Below are positions 20,267 through 29,465 of a stretch of DNA of 33,853 nt, one piece after another. How positions within the stretch are numbered: the stretch's first letter is position 1; every line of letters starts with the position of its first letter. Made by a program: the position numbers and the translations under genes. The notes under the pieces were generated by a model that saw nothing but the letters and a program-made list of their open reading frames with translations, did not search any database and was not told the DNA's origin. The stretch is from PVC group bacterium (GTDB lineage Bacteria > Verrucomicrobiota > Kiritimatiellia > SLAD01): positions 1-33,853 of the forward strand of contig PWVE01000136.1 in the NCBI GenBank assembly GCA_003562335.1, in the 5' to 3' direction.

Positions 20267-22265
20267 ACTTAAATCCCGGCTCGCGCCTGCTCACGGACAA
20301 CACCTCATGATGCACCAGGCGGCCGCATTCGTGCTGGCCGTCTTCTGGGCCGTCCAGGGCGGGATCGCCCCGGATGCACACAGTGAAGAACCGCTGCCCT
20401 TGGATATGGAAGACTTCACGCCATTACTAGAAGAGGATGAGCAGGAACCCGTACCGGCGGCCGCCGACGCTCCGGCCGGAACCGTAACCGACGTCATCGA
20501 CTTCTCGGAAGGGGACGTGGATCCGCGCGCCCAGATGGAAACCGAGGTCATCAACGGCACCGAACAGATCACCATTTCGCTGGACGATGTATCACTGGAA
20601 GATACCGTCCGCATGTTCGCACAGACCACGCAAGCCAACATCATTGCCTCCGGGGCGCTGCTGGAGGGTAAACGCGTGACCGTCAGCCTGCGCGACGTGC
20701 ATTGGCGACCGGCGTTGCGATCGATCCTGGACATTCACGATCTGACCCTGGCCGAGCGGACGCCCGGTTCCGGCATTTACAGCATTCAAGCCCGCCTGCC
20801 GGATGCCCCGGACCCCACCGAGGTCCGCACCTATTTCCTCAACTACACGACCGTCACCGAAGTAAAAGAAGCCATTAATTCCATGCTCAGTACCAACGCG
20901 GTCCTGACGCCGTTTGCGTCACGTAACGCGCTGGTAGTGCGCTCGAACGAAAGCAACCTCAGCGAGGTGGAAGCGTTACTGGCGGAACTGGACCGGCCGG
21001 GCCGACAGGTGCTCATCGAGGCGCGCATACTGGAATTGACGGATGATGCACGCCGGGCGGTCGGCATCGACTGGAGTGCGTTGGGGGCCTACGAAGTGGG
21101 TCTGACGGAAATGGAATGGTCATTTCGTGACCAGCGCACGCGGGACCGGCGGCAAGACGATCGTTTTGTTGAGTATGACCTGATGGGGACGCGCCGCGGA
21201 TCCTTGCTATTCGAAGACCCGGCCGGCAACGAATTGTCAGCCGATCCGTTCCAGAGCTGGATGGGCCAGCCCGACTTTGACGGAGTGTTCAGGGAAGCAG
21301 AATGGGAAGGCACCCCCCGTCGTTACCGGACAACGGAACAAGCCTTCGGCGCAGGCGCGGAAAGCCGCCGTAGCCGCGAGGCCCAACAACTCTATGAAGA
21401 CGTAAAATCGGCCATTCTTTCGCCGGCCGATTTCCGGTTGGTGCTGAGCGCCCTGCAAACGACCGATGGGGTCAGCATGGTTTCCAATCCCAAAATGATC
21501 GTTACCAGCGGCTCCACCAATGCCTTCTTCTCGGTCGGGGACCGGGAACCGATTATTGAAACGGAACGTGAACGGGCACGGATTGAGGGCCAGCCGGACT
21601 TGCTCACTTCCCGCCTAGCCACGGGCATTAACACGGAATTCATCACCGAAGGGTACCTTGAAACCGGCATTGACTTGCGGGTACTGGCCACCGTCAAGAC
21701 TGACGACTACATTGAAGCCGACATTCGACCTTCGCTGCGGCGGCTCATCGATTTCAAGCGCGTCGGTGATAACTCGTGGCCCATCATTTCCGTCAAGGAA
21801 ATCGGTACCAGCTTCACCTTGCGCAGCGGGCAAACCGTGGCCATCGGCGGCCTGACCGAGTCGCAAGATGCCAAGAAAACCTCGCGCGTACCTATTCTCG
21901 GCAATATCCCGCTACTGGGACGCCTGTTTCGCCACGAGCAAGATGTCACAGAACAAGTTGAGACCATTATTTTTGTAACCTTAACCATTGCCGATCCGGA
22001 CATACTGGAGCACGAGGCCGGCATACCGGTTGATTCACGCTTGGTTCATTCCCGGTTATTGCGCGAACGCGCCGCGCGACAAGAGTGGGAGCGGGACTTC
22101 AATGCGCAACGGGAAGCTTTTGAGGCCGGGCTGGACTTACAGGATACAGAAACGGAACCGGCCGCGGACACCCCGGCTTGGCTACCGGAAGAGGATGGCG
22201 TTCCCCGTGCCGCGCCCACGGAACCGCAGTCGCAACGCAATATGAACGACGTGTTACCGCGATGA
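20259..22265 (+). CDS. pilQ: PilQ/GspD-family outer-membrane secretin
   Basis: 668 aa; N domain (LEDTVRMFAQTTQANIIASGALLEGKRVTVSLRDVHWRPALRSIL), secretin core VLIEARILELTDDARRAVGIDW, VSNPKMIVTSGSTNAFFSVGDREPI, SFTLRSGQTVAIGGLTESQDAKKTSRVPILGNIPLLGRLFRHEQ. Confidence 0.9.
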   Translation: MNKLKSRLAPAHGQHLMMHQAAAFVLAVFWAVQGGIAPDAHSEEPLPLDMEDFTPLLEEDEQEPVPAAADAPAGTVTDVIDFSEGDVDPRAQMETEVINGTEQITISLDDVSLEDTVRMFAQTTQANIIASGALLEGKRVTVSLRDVHWRPALRSILDIHDLTLAERTPGSGIYSIQARLPDAPDPTEVRTYFLNYTTVTEVKEAINSMLSTNAVLTPFASRNALVVRSNESNLSEVEALLAELDRPGRQVLIEARILELTDDARRAVGIDWSALGAYEVGLTEMEWSFRDQRTRDRRQDDRFVEYDLMGTRRGSLLFEDPAGNELSADPFQSWMGQPDFDGVFREAEWEGTPRRYRTTEQAFGAGAESRRSREAQQLYEDVKSAILSPADFRLVLSALQTTDGVSMVSNPKMIVTSGSTNAFFSVGDREPIIETERERARIEGQPDLLTSRLATGINTEFITEGYLETGIDLRVLATVKTDDYIEADIRPSLRRLIDFKRVGDNSWPIISVKEIGTSFTLRSGQTVAIGGLTESQDAKKTSRVPILGNIPLLGRLFRHEQDVTEQVETIIFVTLTIADPDILEHEAGIPVDSRLVHSRLLRERAARQEWERDFNAQREAFEAGLDLQDTETEPAADTPAWLPEEDGVPRAAPTEPQSQRNMNDVLPR

Positions 22266-23380
22266 TGACCAAAAAAGAGATTGTAAGTGAGCTGGCAGAC
22301 CGGGCGGACCTGAGTCGGCGGGCGGCCGAAACGTGCCTGGACGCGTTAACCGAATTGGTCTATCGCGAGGCGGAAACCGGATTCACTCTGCCGGGGTTGT
22401 GTCGCTTTAAGGTGGCCCAGCGCAAGGAAACCCGCCGCTACAATGTTGTCACCGGCCAACATTATACCGTGGCCGCCCACAAGGTCTTAAAGGTCGTCCC
22501 ACTCAAAGTCGCGCGTAACGCGGTGGCACCGGTGCCGGACGACCTGTTGGTCACCGACACACCGGATATCGAAGCGGATGAGGTAGGCCTGGTTGAAGAA
22601 ATGGTCGACGGCAAGCCGGTACATGACCCCGACATGGAGTTGCCCCCCACCTACTTGCCGCACATTGCCGCCGTAGCGGCCACCACCGAACCCCCAGCAG
22701 CTCCCGTGAACGCCCCCCCTTCAACCACCACCGAATCGCATGACGACACAATGGACTCCGTCGCCGAACCGGAACCCTTCCAGGAGCCGACATCACCAAC
22801 GCCGACGTCCGCCGCAGTCGGCGACGCCCGCCCGGCAGCTCACGCTTCAGAACGTACGCCGGACCAGCCCCCACCCATCGACGAGACAGCGGCTGCGTCA
22901 CCACCACCACGCGTGGAAACACCGGGCGACACCGATACCGGATCCCCGGCCGAGGACGAGGAAACGTTCGACTTCCCCTGCCCGCATTGTGGAGAAACCA
23001 TTTCCGCACGCCCACAGGATGGTGGTGCAGAAGGCATCTGCCCCGAATGTCGCGGGGAATTTCGCATTCCGGATATTTCGCCCATCACCGAGGAAATCAA
23101 TATGAAAGATGACAACGCCCTACAAGCCCAACCCGATACCGACGAAGAAGCGTCCGGATTTGTGACCTTCTTCTGTAATGAATGCGGCCAGCAAATCGAA
23201 GCCCCTCACGAAATGGTGGGTTTACAAGCCGACTGTCCAGCGTGCGGTTCGCGCTTGCAAGTTCCGCAAAAAGGCTCCACCTTTGAGGAAAGCGGCTTGG
23301 AGGAAATCCAGTCGGACGATAAAAAACCAGACGATCCATCGATGACCGTTCGCATGGATCTATCCGATTTCCTGTCCTAG
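22262..23380 (+). CDS. HU/IHF-fold DNA-binding protein with Pro/Thr/Ala-rich linker and two C-terminal zinc ribbons
   Basis: N-terminus MMTKKEIVSELADRADLSRRAAETCLDALTELVYREAETGFTLPGLCRFKVAQRKETRRYNVVTGQHYTVAAHKVLKVVPLKVARNAV aligns to HU; two CX2C-X16-CX2C motifs (CPHCGETISARPQDGGAEGICPEC and CNECGQQIEAPHEMVGLQADCPAC). ATGA overlap with the secretin gene. Confidence 0.85.
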   Translation: MMTKKEIVSELADRADLSRRAAETCLDALTELVYREAETGFTLPGLCRFKVAQRKETRRYNVVTGQHYTVAAHKVLKVVPLKVARNAVAPVPDDLLVTDTPDIEADEVGLVEEMVDGKPVHDPDMELPPTYLPHIAAVAATTEPPAAPVNAPPSTTTESHDDTMDSVAEPEPFQEPTSPTPTSAAVGDARPAAHASERTPDQPPPIDETAAASPPPRVETPGDTDTGSPAEDEETFDFPCPHCGETISARPQDGGAEGICPECRGEFRIPDISPITEEINMKDDNALQAQPDTDEEASGFVTFFCNECGQQIEAPHEMVGLQADCPACGSRLQVPQKGSTFEESGLEEIQSDDKKPDDPSMTVRMDLSDFLS

Positions 23381-23395
23381 TACAGGCTCACAACC

Positions 23396-24292
23396 ATGAA
23401 ATGGGCTAATTTAAAAACAGCATTGCGCACGGCGACTGAAGAACCAGGCAAAACGAATGGCTTGGTCAAGGACGCGCCCGGTGCTGACGGAAAGCCTGAC
23501 ACGCTAAAGCCAGCGAGCACACCCGATATATCCGTGCGCAAGCACCCACCGCCCGGGGCGGCGGCGGCTACGCCACAGGACGAACGTAGTCGCGACCGCT
23601 CATTGTGTAAGGCGTTAATGGCCAGTATGTATGATGCGTTGTTGATTCTGGACGAAAAAGGAAACGTCATCGCCTCCAATCCCAGGGCTGAACTGTTTTT
23701 CGGCTACGACGAAGCCACGCTCTGGGGCATGTCCGCCTTCAAACTCATCGCCGGATTTAATCCGGTGATATTGAACAAAATACGAGCTTACGTGGCGGAT
23801 GACCGCTTTACCGTGTTAAACACCAAAGGCATGAAGCAAGACGGCGGCACCTTTGCGGCGGAAATAGCGTTCGGCTCCATTTTTTATCTGCACGAAGACG
23901 ATTTACTGCTGACTATTCGCAACGTGGACCGGCGGCAAAAAGCTGAACGCAAATTGGCTCTCGAGCGAGACACCGCTGCTTATAGCGCCATCCCACTGCT
24001 GCTCATCGATGAAGCATTCACCATCCAGTACGCGAACACCGCTGCGGCTGAAGATCTAACCGGCAACCCCGAAACCTCGCTAGTCGACCAGTCGCTAAGC
24101 ACGTTTGTCAAAGATACGCAGGCCCTGCAAAACGCTTGCACCAAGGCAGCCAACGCCGACACCGCACGCTGGGCAGGGCCATTGCCCCTCAAAGGTCCAC
24201 GCGGCAAGCCGCGCTCCGTGAACGCCACGCTGCGCCACCTGCCGCCGCAGCGCGGCGACCAAACCCTGTTTGTGCTGGCGTTTACCCCCTAA
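23396..24292 (+). CDS. PAS-domain protein without recognisable output domain
   Basis: First PAS: MYDALLILDEKGNVIASNPRAELFFGYDEATLWGMSAFKLI...KQDGGTFAAEIAFGSIFY. Probable second PAS: YSAIPLLLIDEAFTIQYANTAAAEDLTGNPE. No kinase, GGDEF or HTH seen. Confidence 0.8.
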   Translation: MKWANLKTALRTATEEPGKTNGLVKDAPGADGKPDTLKPASTPDISVRKHPPPGAAAATPQDERSRDRSLCKALMASMYDALLILDEKGNVIASNPRAELFFGYDEATLWGMSAFKLIAGFNPVILNKIRAYVADDRFTVLNTKGMKQDGGTFAAEIAFGSIFYLHEDDLLLTIRNVDRRQKAERKLALERDTAAYSAIPLLLIDEAFTIQYANTAAAEDLTGNPETSLVDQSLSTFVKDTQALQNACTKAANADTARWAGPLPLKGPRGKPRSVNATLRHLPPQRGDQTLFVLAFTP

Positions 24293-24310
24293 AACATTGG
24301 GAGAATCATA

Positions 24311-25171
24311 ATGAATAAACAATCGTCAACCGATGGGCCAATCTATACGGCCGAGGTCAAGGCCAACAAGAACCGCTTACAGGTAACGGATACCGACCGC
24401 GAAGTGCGTGAGCTTGTGCTGGAGATTGATGATCCGGGCTTTACGTGCGAGGCCGGTCAAAGTATTGGCGTCTACGCGCCCGAACCAGACAGTGGTCAGC
24501 CGGAACACCTGCGCTGGTACAGCATTGCCGATGCCCCCGCGCGCGACCACCATAAACGCTTGAACCTGACCATTTGCGTGCGGCGCATGGTCTGGCAGGA
24601 TTCCGACAGCGGCCAGACCAAGCGCGGCGTGGCCTCCAATTATCTCTGCGACCGGAGCCCCGGCGACACCGTGCGCCTAACCGGCCCGCGCGGAACTCCC
24701 TTCGTGATGCCGCCGACCAACGACGCCACCATCATTTGTATCGGGACCGGCACCGGTATTGCGCCCTTCCGCCATTTTATCAAGGCGCTGGCCCGTAAAT
24801 ATCCGGACTGGCAAGGCGTGCTGCGACTCTTCTATGGGGCCCAAAACGGTTTGGATGTTTTATACGCCAACGATCCCAACAGCGATTGGGAACAATATTT
24901 TGACCAGGAAACCTTTGCCCTGATCCAACGCATGAGTCCGCCCCCCAATTGGGCCGATCCGATTGGTTGGGACCTGGCCTTCTCAGAGCGCGGTGATGAG
25001 TTGATCCGACTGCTGGAACAGCCCAACACCTATGTGTATGTGGCCGGGTTAAAGGAAATTGGCAAACGACTGGACCAGCTATTTGCTAAACTGATGGGGT
25101 CACTCAACGCGTGGACCCTGCAGAAACAAGAACTCATGGCCGCCGGACGGTGGACGGAACTACTGTACTGA
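24311..25171 (+). CDS. Plant-type ferredoxin/flavodoxin-NADP(+) reductase-like flavoprotein
   Basis: FAD motif RWYSIADAP, nucleotide motif CIGTGTGIAPFRHFI, RLFYGAQNGLDVLY, YVYVAGLKEI, and C-terminal Tyr (...GRWTELLY). Confidence 0.88.
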   Translation: MNKQSSTDGPIYTAEVKANKNRLQVTDTDREVRELVLEIDDPGFTCEAGQSIGVYAPEPDSGQPEHLRWYSIADAPARDHHKRLNLTICVRRMVWQDSDSGQTKRGVASNYLCDRSPGDTVRLTGPRGTPFVMPPTNDATIICIGTGTGIAPFRHFIKALARKYPDWQGVLRLFYGAQNGLDVLYANDPNSDWEQYFDQETFALIQRMSPPPNWADPIGWDLAFSERGDELIRLLEQPNTYVYVAGLKEIGKRLDQLFAKLMGSLNAWTLQKQELMAAGRWTELLY

Positions 25172-25187
25172 CCTGGACGCGTTACCG

Positions 25188-25634
25188 ATGCTTAGCCGAA
25201 AGCAGCTTAAAAAAGATGCGGTCTGTCTTGACCTGCAGGCCACTGATAAAGCCGCCGTCATGGAGGAAATGCTCGACCTGCTGATGGCCACCGGCAAGGT
25301 GCCTGATCGCAAAGTCGCGCACAAGATGCTCTGGGCGCGCGAGGACCAGCAATCCACCGGACTACCGGGCGGTGTGGCCATCCCCCACGCCAAGTACGAT
25401 TCCGTGGATAGTCTGGCCGTGGCCATTGGTATTCACCGGGCCGGTGTCGATTTCGAGGCGATGGACGGTAAGCCAACCCACTTTATCATAATGTCGGTTT
25501 CGCCCGATAACCGCCATGGCCCGCATATCCAGTTCCTGGCTGATTTGAGCCGGAAACTATCCGACCCCGCTATCCGCCACCAGCTACTCGCCGCCAAGAC
25601 GGCCGAACAGGTTATCGATGCTTTGACGACATGA
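25188..25634 (+). CDS. ptsN: PTS EIIA type-2 domain protein (fructose/PtsN-like)
   Basis: LDLQATDKAAVMEEMLDLLMATG...REDQQSTGLPGGVAIPHAKYDSVDSLAVAIGIHRAGVDF; active His in GVAIPHAK; single EIIA domain. Confidence 0.88.
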   Translation: MLSRKQLKKDAVCLDLQATDKAAVMEEMLDLLMATGKVPDRKVAHKMLWAREDQQSTGLPGGVAIPHAKYDSVDSLAVAIGIHRAGVDFEAMDGKPTHFIIMSVSPDNRHGPHIQFLADLSRKLSDPAIRHQLLAAKTAEQVIDALTT

Positions 25635-25661
25635 CAGGGTTCCACTCCAAGGAGGTTGACC

Positions 25662-26672
25662 ATGATTAAAGAAACCATAGCCAAACTGGTCGCAGGCGAA
25701 TGCCCCGACCGCGAAGAAGCCTACGCCGCGTTACGCGAAATCATGGCGGGCGAAGCCACCCCCGCCCAAATCGGTGCCTTCATCACCGCCCTGCGCATAC
25801 GCGGCGAAACGGCCGACATTATCGCCGGGGCCACCCAAGCCATGCGGGAACACTTCACGCCCGTCACGGCACCCCATGATGTCGTGGTCGACACCTGCGG
25901 CACGGGCGGGGACGGAGCCCACACGTTTAATATCTCCACGGCAGCGGCACTGGTGGCCGCTGGAGCTGGCGCGGTCGTCGCCAAACACGGCAACCGCAGC
26001 GTGTCCAGCCGGTGTGGTAGCGCGGATGTGCTGGCCTCGTTGGGCGTAAACATCAATATCGATGCCGCGCAGATGACCGCGTGTTTGCGCGAAGTCGGCT
26101 TGGCCTTTTTGTTTGCGCCCGCCCTGCATCCTGCCATGAAACACGCCATCGGGCCGCGCAAAGAAATCGGAATTCGCACTATTTTCAATATCCTGGGCCC
26201 CCTCTCCAACCCGGCAGGTGCGCGTTACGGGGTGCTGGGCGTTTATGATCGGGACTTGGTGCCCGTGATGGCCGAAGCCTTGGCCGGCCTCGGTGCCAAA
26301 TGCATGTTCGTCGTCCACGGCGAGGACGGCCTCGACGAGATTACCACCACCACCGCCACCTTGGTGGGCGAGGTGCGCGATGATCAGGTCAACGTTTATC
26401 CGCTATGGCCCAAGGACATGGGGATTCCCACTGCCGCGCCGGAGGACTTGAGCGGAGGCAGCCCGGAAGACAATGCAGACATCCTGCGCCGCATACTGAA
26501 GGGCGAGACCGGTCCCAAGCGTGATATCGTGCAGCTCAACGCCGCCGCCGCCATCGTGGCCGGCGGGCAAGCCGCCGACTGGGCCGAAGGCTTGCAGCTG
26601 GCCGGTAACGCGATCGACTCCGGGGCCGCCGCCCAAAAGCTGGAGCAACTGGTGGCGTTTACCAACGGGTAA
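25662..26672 (+). CDS. trpD: Anthranilate phosphoribosyltransferase
   Basis: VVVDTCGTGGDGAHTFNISTAAALVAAGAGAVVAKHGNRSVSSRCGSADVLASLGVNI, FLFAPALHPAMKHAIGPRKEIGIRTIFNILGPLSNPA. AAGGAGG SD upstream of ATG 25662 (the ORF-track start is an upstream TTG). Confidence 0.97.
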   Translation: MIKETIAKLVAGECPDREEAYAALREIMAGEATPAQIGAFITALRIRGETADIIAGATQAMREHFTPVTAPHDVVVDTCGTGGDGAHTFNISTAAALVAAGAGAVVAKHGNRSVSSRCGSADVLASLGVNINIDAAQMTACLREVGLAFLFAPALHPAMKHAIGPRKEIGIRTIFNILGPLSNPAGARYGVLGVYDRDLVPVMAEALAGLGAKCMFVVHGEDGLDEITTTTATLVGEVRDDQVNVYPLWPKDMGIPTAAPEDLSGGSPEDNADILRRILKGETGPKRDIVQLNAAAAIVAGGQAADWAEGLQLAGNAIDSGAAAQKLEQLVAFTNG

Positions 26673-26703
26673 ACCGGATCATCTTCCGTTCCAAGTTCCC
26701 GGT

Positions 26704-26873
26704 CATGATCACGGCTCACCGGGACGGTTCGCCCCGATTCCGATCAAAGCGCCAAGGTAGGGCGAAGCCTCCGGCTGAGCCGCAGAGCATGGTGAGGATT
26801 GAGATCGGATCATGCGCTGACTCAAGGGCCTGCGCATGATCCCGGCTCACCGGGACGGTTCGCCCTACCAAGC
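26704..26873. repeat. Three-copy intergenic hairpin repeat array (minus/plus/minus orientations)
   Basis: Unit GGTAGGGCGAA(CCG/GCC)TCC(CGG/GGC)TGAGCCG: minus 26712-26735, plus 26756-26782, minus 26843-26869. The two minus copies extend to a 31-nt match at 26704-26734 and 26835-26865 (30/31 identical). Confidence 0.85.
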
Positions 26874-26892
26874 CCGGGAGAATACCGGACGG

Positions 26893-29355
26893 TTACTTCT
26901 TCTTTTTTTCCGGCTTTGCTTCCGCGTGTACCGGTTTGTCCTTGTGCCATAGCAAGACCACCGGGGTGGCCACGAAGATCGACGAGTAGGTACCCACTAT
27001 GATGCCGATGAACAGTGCCAACGCAAAGTCCTTGATGGCACCACCCCCGAAGATCAGCAGCATGGTTACGGTCAACAGGGTGGTAATCGAAGTCAGCAAG
27101 GTCCGACCCAGCGTCTGGTTAATACTCAGATTGGCAATTTGCGAATAGGTCTTGTCCTTAATTAAGCCCAAATCCTCGCGAATACGGTCGAAAACCACGA
27201 TGGTATCGTTGACCGAATACCCCACGATCGTCAGCAATGCCGCCACGATCGGCAGACTCAACTGATGCCCCAGCAAGGTAAAGATACCGATGGTAATCAA
27301 CACATCGTGCGCCACGGCCACGATCGCACCGATAGCAAAGGCGAATTCAAATCGCAGTGAGATATAAATGACAATACCCACCAAGGCCCAAATCACGGCC
27401 ATCATCCCTTGGCGCCGCAAATCACGGCCCACTTGGGGTCCCACGGTGTCCTCCTGCAGCAGGCGCAGGTTGGCATCCGGAAACCTAGTGGCCATCGTGT
27501 CTTTAGCCGCGTCACCATCGCCATACCCAACCTTGAGCAACAGATACTCCGGAATTACGCCCGTGTCGTCGGGGGCCAGTTCACGCTGATACTGCACAAA
27601 GGAGTCCGACACCCCGGCCGCGTTCAGGCCGGCACGAATGTCGTCGACCCCCAGTTTGTCGTCAAAACGGTAGGTCAACGATGTGCCACCGGTGAAATCC
27701 ACCCCGAAATTATCCTCGCCTTTTCCGACAAATACAGCCCAGGTCACCACGATCAATAAAATCGACAGAACAGCCGCCACTTTGCGTTTGCCGACAAAGT
27801 CAATGTTGGAGGCCTTGACCAGCGAGAACATTTTGATGTGTTGGATTTTGGTCTTGTACGCCATCCATTCGAACATCAGGCGGGTGATCACCAGTGCGAT
27901 AAACATGCTGACCACGATCCCGGCACTCAGCGTGATGGCGAAGCCGCGGATGGGACCGGACCCCTGCCAGAACAGGATCACGGCTGTGATCAAGGTGGTC
28001 ACGTTGGCGTCCATGATGGTGCTGAACACCTTGTCGTAACCGGCTTCAATCGCGTGGGCGAGCCGTTTACCTACGGATTGTTCCTCGCGAATACGCTCAA
28101 AAATAAGCACATTGGCGTCCACCGCGATACCGATCGTCAACACAATACCGGCTATGCCGGGCAGCGTCAGCGTCGGCAGGCCTTCGCCCCCCCCGCCACC
28201 GGTGATCAGGCCGAAGAATCCGGCCACAATCAGCATACCCAGCGGCAGCAACAAGAAATCCAGCACCAATGCCAAGTTGGCCACCACACCGGCTAACAGA
28301 TAGTACCCGGCCATAAACAGGAGGACCAGGGCACCGCCCAGAATGATGGCGCGCAAGCCGGCCCGTACCGATTCCGCACCGAGCGTGGGATCGACGTGAC
28401 GCTCTTCAATCACTTCCAACGGCGCCGGCAACGAGCCGGCCCGCAAGATCAAGGCGAGGTCCTGGGCTTCCCGTAAACTAAAGGCCCCTTCGATAATGGC
28501 TTCGCCCCCGTAAATGGCAGTACGGATAAACGGTGCGGAATGTAGGACCCCGTCCAGGACCACGGCCAGAAAACGCTGTCCGTCCGAACTCGGATTGCGT
28601 GGACCGCCGGGCGCATAATCCGCGGTCACCCGCGCAAAACGCCGCGTGCCTTCGCTGTCAAAGCGCAGGGTCACGATGGGTTGCCCGAACTGTTGGTAGT
28701 CCACGCCCGCATGGCTCAGGCTTTCCCCGGTCAATTCGCGACGGCGGCTGACAAAGTAAGGCTCGTAGTACGTGCGGTCATTTTGTTCACGCCGCATCAG
28801 CATGAAGTCGAAGCCTGGCGGGGCCTGGAAGGTGCGCAGGCGGTCCAGCACTTCGCGTTCCGTCTGGGCGTCAATCCGCTCGGCATCATCCGTCCGCACA
28901 TACACCGAACGCCCATCGATTTGGGCCATGCGATACCCTTCCGGCACCAACCCCTCATCAAATAAGCGCCGCACCAGTCGGCGATTATCCTCGTGCACCA
29001 TGCGGAATTCGAGGAAGGCCGCGCTTTCGAGGGTGCGGACCGCCCAATCGCGATTGGCCGCATCCAGTCCCGGAATCTGCACCACAATACGGTTACTGCG
29101 CGGTTCGGGATAGATGATGGGTTCTTCCGTACCCATCAAGTCGACGCGGTTCCGAATCACTTCCAGTGCGCGCGACTGCGCATCGCGGATCGCTTCCTCC
29201 TCGAGTTCCTCGGTCTGCACCTCCAGCAGGAAACTGACACCGCCCTGCAAATCGAGGCCCAACTTCACCTTTTCGGAGACCGGCGTTACCAGCACCATTG
29301 ACCATGCCAGTAAACCGACCAACAACAACCACTTCCAAAGTGCGTGCTTATCCAT
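26893..29355 (-). CDS. secDF: Fused protein translocase subunit SecDF
   Basis: 820 aa; SecD half (KLGLDLQGGVSFLLEV, GIAVDANVLIFERIREE) continuous with SecF half (DFTGGTSLTYRF, GYSVNDTIVVFDRIRED). Confidence 0.96.
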   Translation of the reverse strand: MDKHALWKWLLLVGLLAWSMVLVTPVSEKVKLGLDLQGGVSFLLEVQTEELEEEAIRDAQSRALEVIRNRVDLMGTEEPIIYPEPRSNRIVVQIPGLDAANRDWAVRTLESAAFLEFRMVHEDNRRLVRRLFDEGLVPEGYRMAQIDGRSVYVRTDDAERIDAQTEREVLDRLRTFQAPPGFDFMLMRREQNDRTYYEPYFVSRRRELTGESLSHAGVDYQQFGQPIVTLRFDSEGTRRFARVTADYAPGGPRNPSSDGQRFLAVVLDGVLHSAPFIRTAIYGGEAIIEGAFSLREAQDLALILRAGSLPAPLEVIEERHVDPTLGAESVRAGLRAIILGGALVLLFMAGYYLLAGVVANLALVLDFLLLPLGMLIVAGFFGLITGGGGGEGLPTLTLPGIAGIVLTIGIAVDANVLIFERIREEQSVGKRLAHAIEAGYDKVFSTIMDANVTTLITAVILFWQGSGPIRGFAITLSAGIVVSMFIALVITRLMFEWMAYKTKIQHIKMFSLVKASNIDFVGKRKVAAVLSILLIVVTWAVFVGKGEDNFGVDFTGGTSLTYRFDDKLGVDDIRAGLNAAGVSDSFVQYQRELAPDDTGVIPEYLLLKVGYGDGDAAKDTMATRFPDANLRLLQEDTVGPQVGRDLRRQGMMAVIWALVGIVIYISLRFEFAFAIGAIVAVAHDVLITIGIFTLLGHQLSLPIVAALLTIVGYSVNDTIVVFDRIREDLGLIKDKTYSQIANLSINQTLGRTLLTSITTLLTVTMLLIFGGGAIKDFALALFIGIIVGTYSSIFVATPVVLLWHKDKPVHAEAKPEKKKK

Positions 29356-29465
29356 TTGTTATCACCTGTTTATGCTTTGCTATCCACGCGGGTATATGCC
29401 CGCTAATCAACCGGCACCGGCGTGCCTGTGCTGCCTTCAACCTACACATTCCACATCGTTTACTG

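Noticed and set aside
26893-29355. SecD-SecF fusion as a novelty
   Set aside because: Fused SecDF proteins are known in several bacterial lineages, and the yajC/tgt neighbourhood is canonical.
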